Shown here: positions 25,418-34,478 of the stretch, piece after piece
How the letters are laid out: each line of letters starts with the position of its first letter
Numbering within the stretch: the stretch's first letter is position 1
Notes under the pieces: model-generated
The model's input: only the letters and a program-made list of their open reading frames with translations
Databases searched by the model: none
What the model was told of the DNA's origin: nothing
Position numbers and translations under genes: made by a program
Assembly (NCBI GenBank): GCA_903926605.1
Contig: CAIYJV010000219.1
Span: 1-43,061, forward strand
Length of the DNA: 43,061 bases
Reading direction: 5' to 3'
Source of the DNA: an uncultured Bacteroidota bacterium
GTDB taxonomy: Bacteria > Bacteroidota > Bacteroidia > Chitinophagales > Chitinophagaceae

Positions 25418-28400
25418 ATGAAGAGACTGCTCCTCTTTTGCGCACTTCTGTGCACGACACCCTATTTGTTTGGCCAGGCGCTGAGCAGTTATAGTTTTTG
25501 TGCGTTCGACAGTACGTATGTCCCGTTACCGTCCACGCTTCCGTTTCTGACTCCAGACGCCTCCTACGGCGGGGGTGGTTATTACGACGATGACTCATAC
25601 AACGGTATTCCTATCGGATTCAATTTCGTGTATTGCGGAACGACCTACACGACATTGTCCGCGTCAGAAAATTGCTACGTGGTTCTGGGACAATCCTTAC
25701 CCCTCACCACCACACCCTGGACTTTCGACAACGACCTTGACAATCTGGGTGGTCCCGGATATGGGTACGGCGGCAATTTAAACCTGCCCCGCCCCATACT
25801 TGCAGCGCTGTGGACCGACGTGGTGGCCTCCTCCGCCAATGTACGTTACAATACGGTAGGTGCCGCGGGATCCAGAGTTTTTACTATAGAGTGGTATAAT
25901 GCCAGCTTCTATCCATCCTTTACGCCTTTCGAAAGCGTCGAGATCAAACTCTACGAAACTTCTAACTGGATTGATTTCAGATACACCAATCTCACCACCG
26001 GCACCTATTCGGGCGGGTATTGCGCCATTGGCATAACCAGCGGCAATGGTGCTACCGGTTCCGGAGCCGTAAGCGGCACGCAGCAATACTGGTCGCTAAA
26101 TAATGCCGGCACTTCGCCCACAGCCAGCATGACCGTAAATACACGTACCATAGCCGGACAGCCGGTATCTAACCAGGTTTACAGATGGCGCGTATTTAAT
26201 ATGTCTGCATCAGCCAGCAATTCAGGGGCAGTATGCGCCGGGGGAACAGTCACACTTACAGGCACCGTTACTGGCGGACCAGCAGTATCTTATACCTGGA
26301 GCGGCCCCGGAGGCTATACTTCTACGCTGCTCAGCCCCACCATTACCGGGATCACCACCGCAGGGGCAGGTACCTATACTTTTTCAGCAATTAACGGCTG
26401 TTATACAACTACTGCTACCACTGTGGTCACCGTGAATCCGATGCCCGCAGCTATTGGTGGCACATTGTCCATTTGTTCAGGGTCCACCACTACGCTTACC
26501 GAAACTACATCAGGCGGCACATGGTCCAGCGGCAGTACCGGTGTGGCTACTGTGGGCGGTACCACTGGTGTGGTCACAGGCGTCTCGGCAGGAACGGCCG
26601 TAATTACCTATACGGTGGCTGGTGGCTGTTTTGTTACCGCTACGGTAACCGTAAATACGCTACCCGCGGCCATAACCGGAACGGCAACAGTATGCACCGG
26701 AAGCACTACTACTTTGGCAGATGGAACATCAGGAGGTTCATGGACCAGTGGTAGCACGGGCGTGGCCACAGTAGGCGCAACTACGGGTATTGTTACTGGT
26801 GTCGCCGCCGGTACTGCGAACATAACTTATACAGCAACAGGAGGCTGCTTTGTAACGCGAATCGTTACCGTGAACACAACTCCTGCTGCTATCACCGGAC
26901 CAACCAACGTATGTGCCGGCTCAACAATTACTTTAGGAGAGACCACGGGAGGCGGCACCTGGAGCAGCGGCAGTACGGGCGTCGCCACTGTGAGTAGCGC
27001 GGGCGTTGTGACTGGTGTAACCGCTGGCACCGCGACGATTTCCTATGTCATGCCTACGGGCTGTTATGCTACAAGGATCGTAACCGTAAATACTACCCCG
27101 GCGGCCATTACTGGCACGGCATCGGTATGCACCGGCAGTACCACGACCCTGGGTGAAACCACCGCCGGCGGAACGTGGAGCAGCGGAAGTACCGGAATAG
27201 CTACAGTGAGCGCGACCGGAGTGGTTACGGGTGTAAGTGCCGGTACCGCTGTGATATCCTATACTCTTGGCGGATGCTATAATACGATCACAGTAACCGT
27301 AAATGCAACACCTGCAGCTATAACAGGCACATCGTCTGTTTGCCTCGGTCTAACCACAACATTAGGAGAGACAACCACTGGCGGCACATGGAGCAGCGGC
27401 AGTACGGGCGTAGCCACCGTGAGCGGTACAGGTGTTGTGACAGGTGTAGGTTCAGGCACCGCCACGATTTCTTATGTCTTGCCGACAGGCTGTTATGCCA
27501 CAAGGATCGTAACCGTAAATCCTACTCCGGCGGCCATTACAGGTACGGCTTCTGTGTGTGCCGGCAATACCACGACCCTGGGTGAAACCACCGGTGGCGG
27601 AACGTGGAGCAGTGGCAGTACTGCAATTGCTACTGTAAGCGCAACCGGCGTGGTCACAGGTGTAAGTGCCGGAACCGCTGTGATTTCTTATACCGTTGGT
27701 AGCTGCTTCGCCACTATTACAGTAACCGTAAATGCAACTCCGGCGGCTATCACTGGTGCTTCGTCTGTTTGCCTCGGCCTTACCACCACATTGGGAGAAA
27801 CCACCGGAGGCGGTACCTGGAGCAGCAGCAACACTGCAACTGCTACTATTTCCGGCACCGGTGTAGTAACAGGTGTTTCAACGGGCACTACCACCATCAG
27901 TTATACACTGGGTACCGGTTGCTATACCACGCTGCCCTTTACAGTAAATTCTTTGCCAGTGGCGATTTCCGGACCGACCAGTGTGTGCGCCGGGTCTAAT
28001 ATCACACTTACCGATGCCACGGGTGGCGGCACATGGAGCAGTACAGCAACCGGCACTGCTACAGTAGGCGCCTCGACGGGCATTGTGACCGGCGTAAGCG
28101 CTGGTACCGTTACCATATCCTATGGCTCGGGCTGCTTTACGAGCACGACAGTGACCGTAAATCCAACACCTGCAGGTATTACAGGAACCACCGGCTTATG
28201 TCTTGCAGAAAGCACGACGACGCTGGGAGATGCAACTGCCGGGGGTACCTGGATTTCAGGAAATACCGGAGTCGCTACAATCAGCAGTACCGGCGTGGTC
28301 ACCGGAGTTTCTACCGGCACGGCAACAATTACCTACCAACTCACTCCCAGTGGCTGCCAGACCACTACCGTGGTTACGGTAAATCCGTTACCTCTGCCTA

Positions 28401-31400
28401 TAGCAGGGTCTGATACTGTATGTGCAGGCTCTGTCGTCACATTGTCCGACGCCACACCTGCAGGTACCTGGACCAGCGGCAGTACAGGCATTGCCACAGT
28501 AGGCAGTACTACCGGCATAGTATCCGGCGTTGCCGCCGGTAGCGCTACAATTACATACGCATTAACAGCTACGGGATGTTATGTTACCTATACCGAAAAT
28601 ATACGTCCATTGCCGGGGCCCATTACCGGCACCCTGAGCCTTTGCGCTACCGAAGGAACAGTTACCCTTACGGACGCTACTCCGGGCGGCACCTGGACGA
28701 GTTTCGTGACCGGTGTTGCTACCATTGGCAGCAGCAGCGGAATTGTTACCGGAATATCGGGGGGTATATCTACTATTACTTATACTTTACCCACGTCCTG
28801 CTATATCACCGCTTCCTTTACGGTCAATCCGATTCCGGCACCCATCTCCGGGGCTGACACCGTATGTGTGGGAGCATCAACCACCCTCACAGAGTCTATG
28901 TCGGGTGGCACCTGGAGCAGTAGTAATACTGCCATTGCTACCGTAGGTGCAACCACCGGAGTGGTAACAGGCGTTAGTGCCGGCAATGTGACCATAACCT
29001 TTACGTCAGGCGCAGGTTGCTGGGTTGTGTTTGCAGAAACAGTCCATCCGCTGCCAGCGGCTATCACCGGCTCCGCCTTTAACGTGTGCCAGGGATTGAC
29101 CATTACACTGGCCGATGCAACAGCCGGAGGTACCTGGTCCGGTACAAGTCCCGGAGTGGGCACGATCGGAAGCACAACCGGAATTGTGACCGGCATAAGC
29201 GGTGGCGTACTCACAGTGAGCTATACACTGTCCACCGGATGCGCATCTACCGCACCGGTTACAGTAAATCCATTGCCCTCTCCCATCGCTGGCCCCACTG
29301 CTGTTTGTCTGGGTCAGACCATAACCGCAACCAACGCCACGACCGGCGGTACATGGACCAGCAGCAATACAGCTGTGGCTACCGTGGTTTCGGGTACGGG
29401 CGTAATTAGCGGGGTCGCAGTCGGCACAGCGGTCATCACCTATACTTTGGGAACTGGGTGCATTGTTACCGAGATCGTAACAGTTGATCCGCTGCCGGCA
29501 GCCATAACAGGGGCCATTCAGGTTTGTATAGGCTCGTCTGTAACGGTGAACGATGCCACAGGCGGAGGCGCCTGGAGCAGCAGCAATACGGCTATTGCCA
29601 CAGCGACTTCAATCGCACCCGGAACCGGACTTATCACCGGTATCACTCCCGGCAATGTCACCATCACTTATACGATCGGTACCGGATGTTATTCAACCCG
29701 ACTCATTACCGTAAATGGGCTACCCTCCCCAATTACCGGTCCTATTGATGTATGCGAACTTGGCGGCACCACAACCCTTGCCGATGCCAGCACACCCGGC
29801 ACCTGGACCAGCGGCACACCCTCAGTTGCTACCGTTGGCAGCACAACCGGAATTGTAACCGGATTAGTACCCGGCACCGCGATCATATCCTATACACTCA
29901 CGTCAACGGGTTGCTCTGTCACTACCATTGTCTCCGTACATCCGCTGCCTGTGGCGATTGTGGGCGACAGTGAAGTCTGTGTGGGGCTTACTATTTCGCT
30001 TGCCGGCATCGCGACCGGCGGTAGCTGGACTGCAACTCCGGGGTCTGTTGCATCAGTTGGATTCAGCTCGGGCGTGGTAACAGGCATCAGTGGCGGCGTA
30101 GCAACCATCACTTATACCGTTGCCAACAATTGTTACCTTACAAAACCAGTGACCATAAACGCATTGCCACCTGCTACCATTACGGCCCTCGGCGATACCC
30201 TTATGTGCCCCGGCGATTTTGTGATCCTTATGGCCAATACGGGTGCCGGACTCACCTACCAATGGTATGAGAATGGAGTACCCATGCCGGGTTCTACATC
30301 ATCCGATATCACACTATATACTACTGGCCTGTATGCCGTATTCGAGACCAATTCCGCCGGCTGCGTGGCATTTTCTGCCATCAAGCATGTCAATGCAGAT
30401 ACACCTAATGCGCACATTGCACCGCCGGTGTCAGACACATTCTGTGCGGGCAGCATACTTACACTTTACGCCAATTCAAGCATCGGTCTTTCTTACCAAT
30501 GGTCGTTCAATGGTGTGCCGGTCTCTGGTGCCAATTCATTTGCTTTCAATGCCTCGGCAGCAGGAGTATATGAGGTTGATGTGATGAATGCAGCCGGATG
30601 TTCTGCACACGATAGTATCCGGTTGTACACCAAACCATCACCCACGCCGTCAATAACTGCCGCTGGACCTTTAGCGTTCTGCCCCGGCGACAGTGTGGTG
30701 CTGATTGGCTCTGCCGGCCTGAATTATCAGTGGAGTTTGAACGGAGGATTGATACCCGGCGCCACCAGTAGTTTCTATTTTGCGTCTGTCGGAGGCAATT
30801 ATACACTTACACAGATCAACAATCTGGGCTGTTCGGGTACTTCAGCAGTTATTACCGTTACCATCAACCCACTGCCCATTACCGCGATCACGGCATCAGG
30901 ACCCACTACATTCTGTACGGGCGGCAGTGTGTTATTGTCCGTACCCTATTCCTCTACTAATAGCTATCAATGGTACAACTCGGGCGTGGCCATAACCGGC
31001 GCCAACAGTAGCGCTTATGCGGCTATAACCAGCGGCACGTATTCCGTGAGGGTTATCAATTTGGCTACAGGTTGCAGCAGTCTCACTTCGGTACCTGTTG
31101 TCGTGGTACTGGTAGACAATCCGGCAGTGATCGGGCTATCATATAGTTCTTTCTGCTGGGGTAGTCATACCACGCTGGCGGTAAACGTATACGGTACAAC
31201 GGGTATTTCGTTCCAGTGGTATTGGAATGGCAATCTGATCCCCGGAGCCACCGGAACCTCACTGGTTACAGATACCCCCGGCTCGTATACCTGTATGCTC
31301 ACTGTGGGTACTACTTCCTGTGTGGTAATGGCAAGCCCCATCTCCGTCACACAATTCCCGCTGCCCAATCCCGTCATCAATTGGGTGGCTCCTTACCTTA

Positions 31401-31891
31401 CCACACAGAATTACTACATATCTTACCAATGGTACCGTAACAATGTGATGCTCACAGGTGCAGTCACTTACCACTATGCACCTTCAGACACCGGCAGGTA
31501 TGCGGTAATCGTCACAGACACGAACGGATGTCAGTCAGAATCTGATATTTATGTACTGGCAGATTCAACCCTTCGCGCCGGAGGTGGAACAGGAGGCGGT
31601 GGTGGTACCGGTGGTGGTGGTGGCACGGGTAGTAACTACGTGGCTCCGACTTCTTATACTTCTCCGGCAGACATTAAAATTTATCCGAATCCTTCAAACG
31701 GAACCGTATTCATTGAATCCGGACTTCGCCTGAACGCTGTGCTCACTACCATGGACGGACGCAGAGTTCGCCAAATATCAGATGCTCGGACGCTGGACAT
31801 CCATGATTTGCCTGATGGCCCCTATCTGATTCTGCTTTACGGTCAGGATGGGTTGCTTCTGAAAATGGAAAAACTGGTAAAAATGGAATAG
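25418..31891 (+). CDS. Giant T9SS-secreted repeat protein with 17 Ig-like (Big_2-type) repeats
   Basis: A 2157-residue surface or secreted protein. MKRLLLFCALLCTTPYLFG is a signal peptide; start 25418 is chosen over TTG 25358 for that reason. Residues about 22-265 form a beta-rich N-terminal domain, followed by one Ig-like unit, then 17 tandem repeats of 71-75 residues (pattern PAAITG, VCxG, GGTWSS, VATV, GVVTGV, GCY, VTVN), then six different Ig-like units with YQWY/YQWS cores, a Gly/Thr linker (GGGTGGGGGTGGGGG) and a type A T9SS sorting domain (IKIYPNPSNGTVFIE near the end, closing in LLKMEKLVKME). Every one of the 17 repeats has two cysteines, probably one disulfide each. A stalk-like adhesin role is inference; no enzyme motif is seen. 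Confidence 0.92.
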   Translation: MKRLLLFCALLCTTPYLFGQALSSYSFCAFDSTYVPLPSTLPFLTPDASYGGGGYYDDDSYNGIPIGFNFVYCGTTYTTLSASENCYVVLGQSLPLTTTPWTFDNDLDNLGGPGYGYGGNLNLPRPILAALWTDVVASSANVRYNTVGAAGSRVFTIEWYNASFYPSFTPFESVEIKLYETSNWIDFRYTNLTTGTYSGGYCAIGITSGNGATGSGAVSGTQQYWSLNNAGTSPTASMTVNTRTIAGQPVSNQVYRWRVFNMSASASNSGAVCAGGTVTLTGTVTGGPAVSYTWSGPGGYTSTLLSPTITGITTAGAGTYTFSAINGCYTTTATTVVTVNPMPAAIGGTLSICSGSTTTLTETTSGGTWSSGSTGVATVGGTTGVVTGVSAGTAVITYTVAGGCFVTATVTVNTLPAAITGTATVCTGSTTTLADGTSGGSWTSGSTGVATVGATTGIVTGVAAGTANITYTATGGCFVTRIVTVNTTPAAITGPTNVCAGSTITLGETTGGGTWSSGSTGVATVSSAGVVTGVTAGTATISYVMPTGCYATRIVTVNTTPAAITGTASVCTGSTTTLGETTAGGTWSSGSTGIATVSATGVVTGVSAGTAVISYTLGGCYNTITVTVNATPAAITGTSSVCLGLTTTLGETTTGGTWSSGSTGVATVSGTGVVTGVGSGTATISYVLPTGCYATRIVTVNPTPAAITGTASVCAGNTTTLGETTGGGTWSSGSTAIATVSATGVVTGVSAGTAVISYTVGSCFATITVTVNATPAAITGASSVCLGLTTTLGETTGGGTWSSSNTATATISGTGVVTGVSTGTTTISYTLGTGCYTTLPFTVNSLPVAISGPTSVCAGSNITLTDATGGGTWSSTATGTATVGASTGIVTGVSAGTVTISYGSGCFTSTTVTVNPTPAGITGTTGLCLAESTTTLGDATAGGTWISGNTGVATISSTGVVTGVSTGTATITYQLTPSGCQTTTVVTVNPLPLPIAGSDTVCAGSVVTLSDATPAGTWTSGSTGIATVGSTTGIVSGVAAGSATITYALTATGCYVTYTENIRPLPGPITGTLSLCATEGTVTLTDATPGGTWTSFVTGVATIGSSSGIVTGISGGISTITYTLPTSCYITASFTVNPIPAPISGADTVCVGASTTLTESMSGGTWSSSNTAIATVGATTGVVTGVSAGNVTITFTSGAGCWVVFAETVHPLPAAITGSAFNVCQGLTITLADATAGGTWSGTSPGVGTIGSTTGIVTGISGGVLTVSYTLSTGCASTAPVTVNPLPSPIAGPTAVCLGQTITATNATTGGTWTSSNTAVATVVSGTGVISGVAVGTAVITYTLGTGCIVTEIVTVDPLPAAITGAIQVCIGSSVTVNDATGGGAWSSSNTAIATATSIAPGTGLITGITPGNVTITYTIGTGCYSTRLITVNGLPSPITGPIDVCELGGTTTLADASTPGTWTSGTPSVATVGSTTGIVTGLVPGTAIISYTLTSTGCSVTTIVSVHPLPVAIVGDSEVCVGLTISLAGIATGGSWTATPGSVASVGFSSGVVTGISGGVATITYTVANNCYLTKPVTINALPPATITALGDTLMCPGDFVILMANTGAGLTYQWYENGVPMPGSTSSDITLYTTGLYAVFETNSAGCVAFSAIKHVNADTPNAHIAPPVSDTFCAGSILTLYANSSIGLSYQWSFNGVPVSGANSFAFNASAAGVYEVDVMNAAGCSAHDSIRLYTKPSPTPSITAAGPLAFCPGDSVVLIGSAGLNYQWSLNGGLIPGATSSFYFASVGGNYTLTQINNLGCSGTSAVITVTINPLPITAITASGPTTFCTGGSVLLSVPYSSTNSYQWYNSGVAITGANSSAYAAITSGTYSVRVINLATGCSSLTSVPVVVVLVDNPAVIGLSYSSFCWGSHTTLAVNVYGTTGISFQWYWNGNLIPGATGTSLVTDTPGSYTCMLTVGTTSCVVMASPISVTQFPLPNPVINWVAPYLTTQNYYISYQWYRNNVMLTGAVTYHYAPSDTGRYAVIVTDTNGCQSESDIYVLADSTLRAGGGTGGGGGTGGGGGTGSNYVAPTSYTSPADIKIYPNPSNGTVFIESGLRLNAVLTTMDGRRVRQISDARTLDIHDLPDGPYLILLYGQDGLLLKMEKLVKME
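26444..30166 (+). repeat. Tandem array of 17 Ig-like coding repeats (about 213-225 bp each)
   Basis: Repeat starts (the Pro of PAAI) lie at 26444, 26663, 26882, 27098, 27311, 27527, 27740 and 27956, then continue to about 30166. Spacing in the middle alternates 216, 213, 216, 213, so 26882-27310 and 27311-27739 are two copies of a 429-bp dimer. Those middle copies are the most similar in DNA, with exact shared runs over 20 bases, while the later copies have diverged. Confidence 0.88.
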
Positions 31892-31924
31892 TCAGCAACC
31901 CGCATTAAGGCTTTTCACTTTATA

Positions 31925-31946
31925 GTTTTTGTTTAAGTACAAAAAC
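31925..31946. other. AT-rich hairpin after the repeat-protein gene
   Basis: GTTTTTGT at 31925-31932 pairs perfectly with ACAAAAAC at 31939-31946 around a six-base loop, 33 bases after the stop codon. No T-run follows, so it would be only a weak transcript end or a 3' stabilising structure. Confidence 0.35.
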
Positions 31947-31997
31947 CCTTTAGTTATTGGCAATTTATATATCATACTTAAATTGAGGCTTTTTAAT

Positions 31998-32005
31998 TAG
32001 GTTTG
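31998..32005 (+). promoter_or_regulatory. etfB-etfA promoter -7 element (TAGGTTTG)
   Basis: Exact TAnnTTTG match; predicts a leader of about 45 bases before ATG 32054 and lies across an alternative upstream start at 32003, which it therefore disfavours. Confidence 0.52.
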
Positions 32006-32053
32006 CACCCTGAACTAAAAGTCAGTGATTTTTCCATACAAATTTTTGTTTCA

Positions 32054-32797
32054 ATGAAAATACTAGTTTGCATCAGTCAGGTGCCTGACACCACATCCAA
32101 GATCGCATTTACAGACAACAATTCGAAATTTAATGCACAGGGAGTAACCTGGATCCTCAACCCGCACGATGAGTGGTACGCACTTGTGAGAGCCCTCGAG
32201 TTGAAAGAGGCTGGCATTGCCACCGCTGTTCACCTTGTCACAGTGGGCAAGGCAGACGTAGAACCCGTCATCCGCAAAGCGTTGGCGCTGGGTGGTGACG
32301 AAGCCATACGCATAGACGCCGAGTCGGAAGATCCGTTCACAACCGCCATACAGATCGCGAAATTCGCTGAAAACGGTGGCTACGATCTGGTACTTTGCGG
32401 TAAAGAATCCATAGACTATAATAATGGTACGCTTGGCGGTATGCTGGCCGAGTTGCTCAATTTGAACTACATCGCCTTCGCAACAAAAATAGATATCGCT
32501 GGTGGCACTGCTACAGTGGCCCGTGAAATTGACGGTGGCGAAGAAACAGACACCTGTCCGTTGCCACTCGTTATCTCCTGCCAGAAAGGAGTGGCAGAAC
32601 CCCGCATACCCAATATGCGCGGCATCATGGCAGCACGTACCAAACCGCTAAAAGTGGTTCCGGCGGCTGCGGTGCAGTCCGTAACCAACATCGTTTCGTT
32701 CGAAATGCCACCGGCAAAATCCGGCGTGAAGATGATCGATGCCGAAAACATGGATGAACTGGTAAGATTGCTGCACAGCGAAGCTAAAGTGATCTGA
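32054..32797 (+). CDS. etfB: Electron transfer flavoprotein beta subunit
   Basis: A 247-residue AMP-binding subunit of the FAD-containing heterodimer that carries electrons from acyl-CoA dehydrogenases to the quinone pool. Family landmarks are MKILVCISQVPDTTSKI at the N-terminus, WILNPHDEWYALVRALELKE, ALALGGDEAIRI, VLCGKESIDYNNGTLGGMLAE for the nucleotide site, and EPRIPNMRGIMAARTKPL near the C-terminus. Start 32054 is chosen over 32003 because of the conserved N-terminus and the -7 element. etfA follows after 43 bases. Confidence 0.96.
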   Translation: MKILVCISQVPDTTSKIAFTDNNSKFNAQGVTWILNPHDEWYALVRALELKEAGIATAVHLVTVGKADVEPVIRKALALGGDEAIRIDAESEDPFTTAIQIAKFAENGGYDLVLCGKESIDYNNGTLGGMLAELLNLNYIAFATKIDIAGGTATVAREIDGGEETDTCPLPLVISCQKGVAEPRIPNMRGIMAARTKPLKVVPAAAVQSVTNIVSFEMPPAKSGVKMIDAENMDELVRLLHSEAKVI

Positions 32798-32840
32798 TCA
32801 ACACCCTAAACAACATTATTTACAATAAACAATATTCAAT

Positions 32841-33815
32841 ATGTCAGTTTTAGTTTTTGTGGAACACAGCCAAGGCTCATTCCGGAAAAAATCTTTTGAA
32901 TCAGTTTTATATGCTGCCCAGATTGCACAGAACATGGGTGGTACCGTGACCGCAGTGGTTACGGGCAACTTGGCCGATGGCGAAATTGCTGCACTGGGCG
33001 AATACGGCGCTCAAAAAGTAATGCATTACACAGATGCGCGACTGGATAATTTCAGTTCGCGTGCATTGGCAAAAGTAGTTTGCAATGCCGCTAAAAAAGC
33101 AGGTGCCAAAGTTATTATCGCCACGCACGACACTACCGGCAAAGCAATAGCTCCACGGGTGGCTGCTCACTTTATGGCCGGTATGGTCGCAGGTGCTATT
33201 TCCTACCCCGATGCGTCTTCCGGATTTGTGGTAAAACGCAATGTATTTTCCGGCAAGGCATTTGCCAACGTAAATATCACCAGCGATATCAAGGTAATCA
33301 CGCTGATGCCCAATACATTCCCGGTAGTAAAAACAGGTGGTTCGGCCAGTGTCGAAAAAATGGACATGGCCTTCGACGACCTCGACTTCGCGGTTAAGAC
33401 ACAATCTGTAGATAAAGCATCCGGCGATATTCCATTGTCCGAAGCAGAACTGGTAGTATCAGGTGGTCGTGGCATGAAGGGCCCCGAAAACTGGTATGTA
33501 CTGGAAGAACTGGCCAAGGAACTGGGTGCCGCCACTGCATGCTCCCGTCCGGTAGCCGATTCGCACTGGAGGCCACACAACGAGCACGTAGGTCAGACAG
33601 GTGGCACCATCCGCCCCAATCTCTATATCGCTGTTGGTATCTCCGGCGCCATACAGCACCTTGCCGGTGTCAATGGTTCTAAGACCATCGTGGTCGTGAA
33701 CAAAGACCCCGAAGCGCCATTCTTCAAAGCCGCCGATTATGGCGTACTCGGCGATGCCATGGAAATTGTTCCCCGCATCACCGCCGCAGTAAAGAAATTC
33801 AAACAGAACAGTTAA
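32841..33815 (+). CDS. etfA: Electron transfer flavoprotein alpha subunit
   Basis: A 324-residue FAD-binding partner of EtfB. The C-terminal FAD domain shows [53 protein letters not shown] and [21 protein letters not shown], all standard FAD contacts. The N-terminal domain I interfaces with EtfB. Length and order (B then A) are usual. A strong terminator follows 26 bases after the stop, so etfBA is a two-gene operon. The acyl-CoA dehydrogenase partner is not in the window. Confidence 0.97.
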   Translation: MSVLVFVEHSQGSFRKKSFESVLYAAQIAQNMGGTVTAVVTGNLADGEIAALGEYGAQKVMHYTDARLDNFSSRALAKVVCNAAKKAGAKVIIATHDTTGKAIAPRVAAHFMAGMVAGAISYPDASSGFVVKRNVFSGKAFANVNITSDIKVITLMPNTFPVVKTGGSASVEKMDMAFDDLDFAVKTQSVDKASGDIPLSEAELVVSGGRGMKGPENWYVLEELAKELGAATACSRPVADSHWRPHNEHVGQTGGTIRPNLYIAVGISGAIQHLAGVNGSKTIVVVNKDPEAPFFKAADYGVLGDAMEIVPRITAAVKKFKQNS

Positions 33816-33841
33816 GAAGAATATAACTCCGCTTTCTTTTT

Positions 33842-33881
33842 AGTTCCGGTCGTCGCCTACGGTGGTGGCCGGAACTTTTTT
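33842..33881 (+). terminator. Rho-independent terminator of etfBA
   Basis: AGTTCCGG at 33842-33849 pairs with CCGGAACT at 33869-33876 around a GC-rich loop that can pair further, followed by a six-base T-run. Confidence 0.88.
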
Positions 33882-33959
33882 GTGTTACAGGGTGAGAAAA
33901 GGTACGGGCATAATAAAAACCGGAAGTGTCTTGCTTTTCAGAACCAGACGGGAGCCAGA

Positions 33960-34340
33960 CTACTTTACAAGCCCCCTCGGAATGTTTGGGCTATCTGGAT
34001 TTACGGCTAGTTTAAGCATCTTTGGCATTACGACAAGATCCATATCTTCCATTGGTACTGCACCCAGCAGTACCTCGTCCCCCATAATGAGTGCGCCGAC
34101 AAAGCAATTTCTGTTCTCGAAGTGCACGCGAACCGGACCGGCGTAGGGCACTGAATAAGAGCCGCCATCTGCAGTTGTAGCCTCTCTCGTTTCCAAAATG
34201 GCAAGCTTCAACTGAATCGCAATATGTTCTGGTATCACCAAATACGTAGACCCTGTGTCTGCGAGGCAGCGAACCGTAATTGCACTTAAATCCGGCAGCA
34301 CGGGATTGGATAGCTTTATTTGTGAATATACTAATCCCAT
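33960..34340 (-). CDS. Small retropepsin-like (clan AA) aspartic protease
   Basis: A 126-residue soluble protein with one retropepsin lobe. LADTGSTYLVIPEH (26-39) contains the catalytic DTGS (Asp28-Ser31), and GALIMGDEVLLGAVPMEDMDLVV is the second hydrophobic half typical of bacterial clan AA proteins, which must dimerise to form an active site. Substrate and role are unknown. It stands alone, convergent to etfA, with its own -7 element 27 bases upstream. Not linked to a transposon or retroelement here. Confidence 0.82.
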   Translation of the reverse strand: MGLVYSQIKLSNPVLPDLSAITVRCLADTGSTYLVIPEHIAIQLKLAILETREATTADGGSYSVPYAGPVRVHFENRNCFVGALIMGDEVLLGAVPMEDMDLVVMPKMLKLAVNPDSPNIPRGLVK

Positions 34341-34367
34341 TTTTTCATTTTAAAAATTGCCCTTTAC

Positions 34368-34375
34368 CAAAGTTA
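34368..34375 (-). promoter_or_regulatory. Promoter -7 element (TAACTTTG) for the clan AA protease
   Basis: Exact TAnnTTTG match on the minus strand, giving a leader of about 20 bases before ATG 34340. Confidence 0.48.
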
Positions 34376-34478
34376 TCGCATTTTCAGGAACTCGAAGATT
34401 CATTTCATTCGAAATCCAATAAACACGTTCAGATTGACAAAACCTGCCGCTACTATTATCCAATAAAGAAAAATACGC

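Noticed and set aside
26444-30166. Periodic repeats as a CRISPR array
   Set aside because: Period is about 215 bp, in-frame and coding, with no short identical repeats separated by unique spacers.
26608-30262. Many antisense frames of 60-140 codons across the repeat array, rich in Val and Pro
   Set aside because: They recur with the repeat period and mirror the Gly/Thr-rich sense codons; they are by-products of composition.
31925-31946. AT-rich hairpin as terminator of the giant repeat protein
   Set aside because: No T-run follows the stem, so I list it only as a hairpin.
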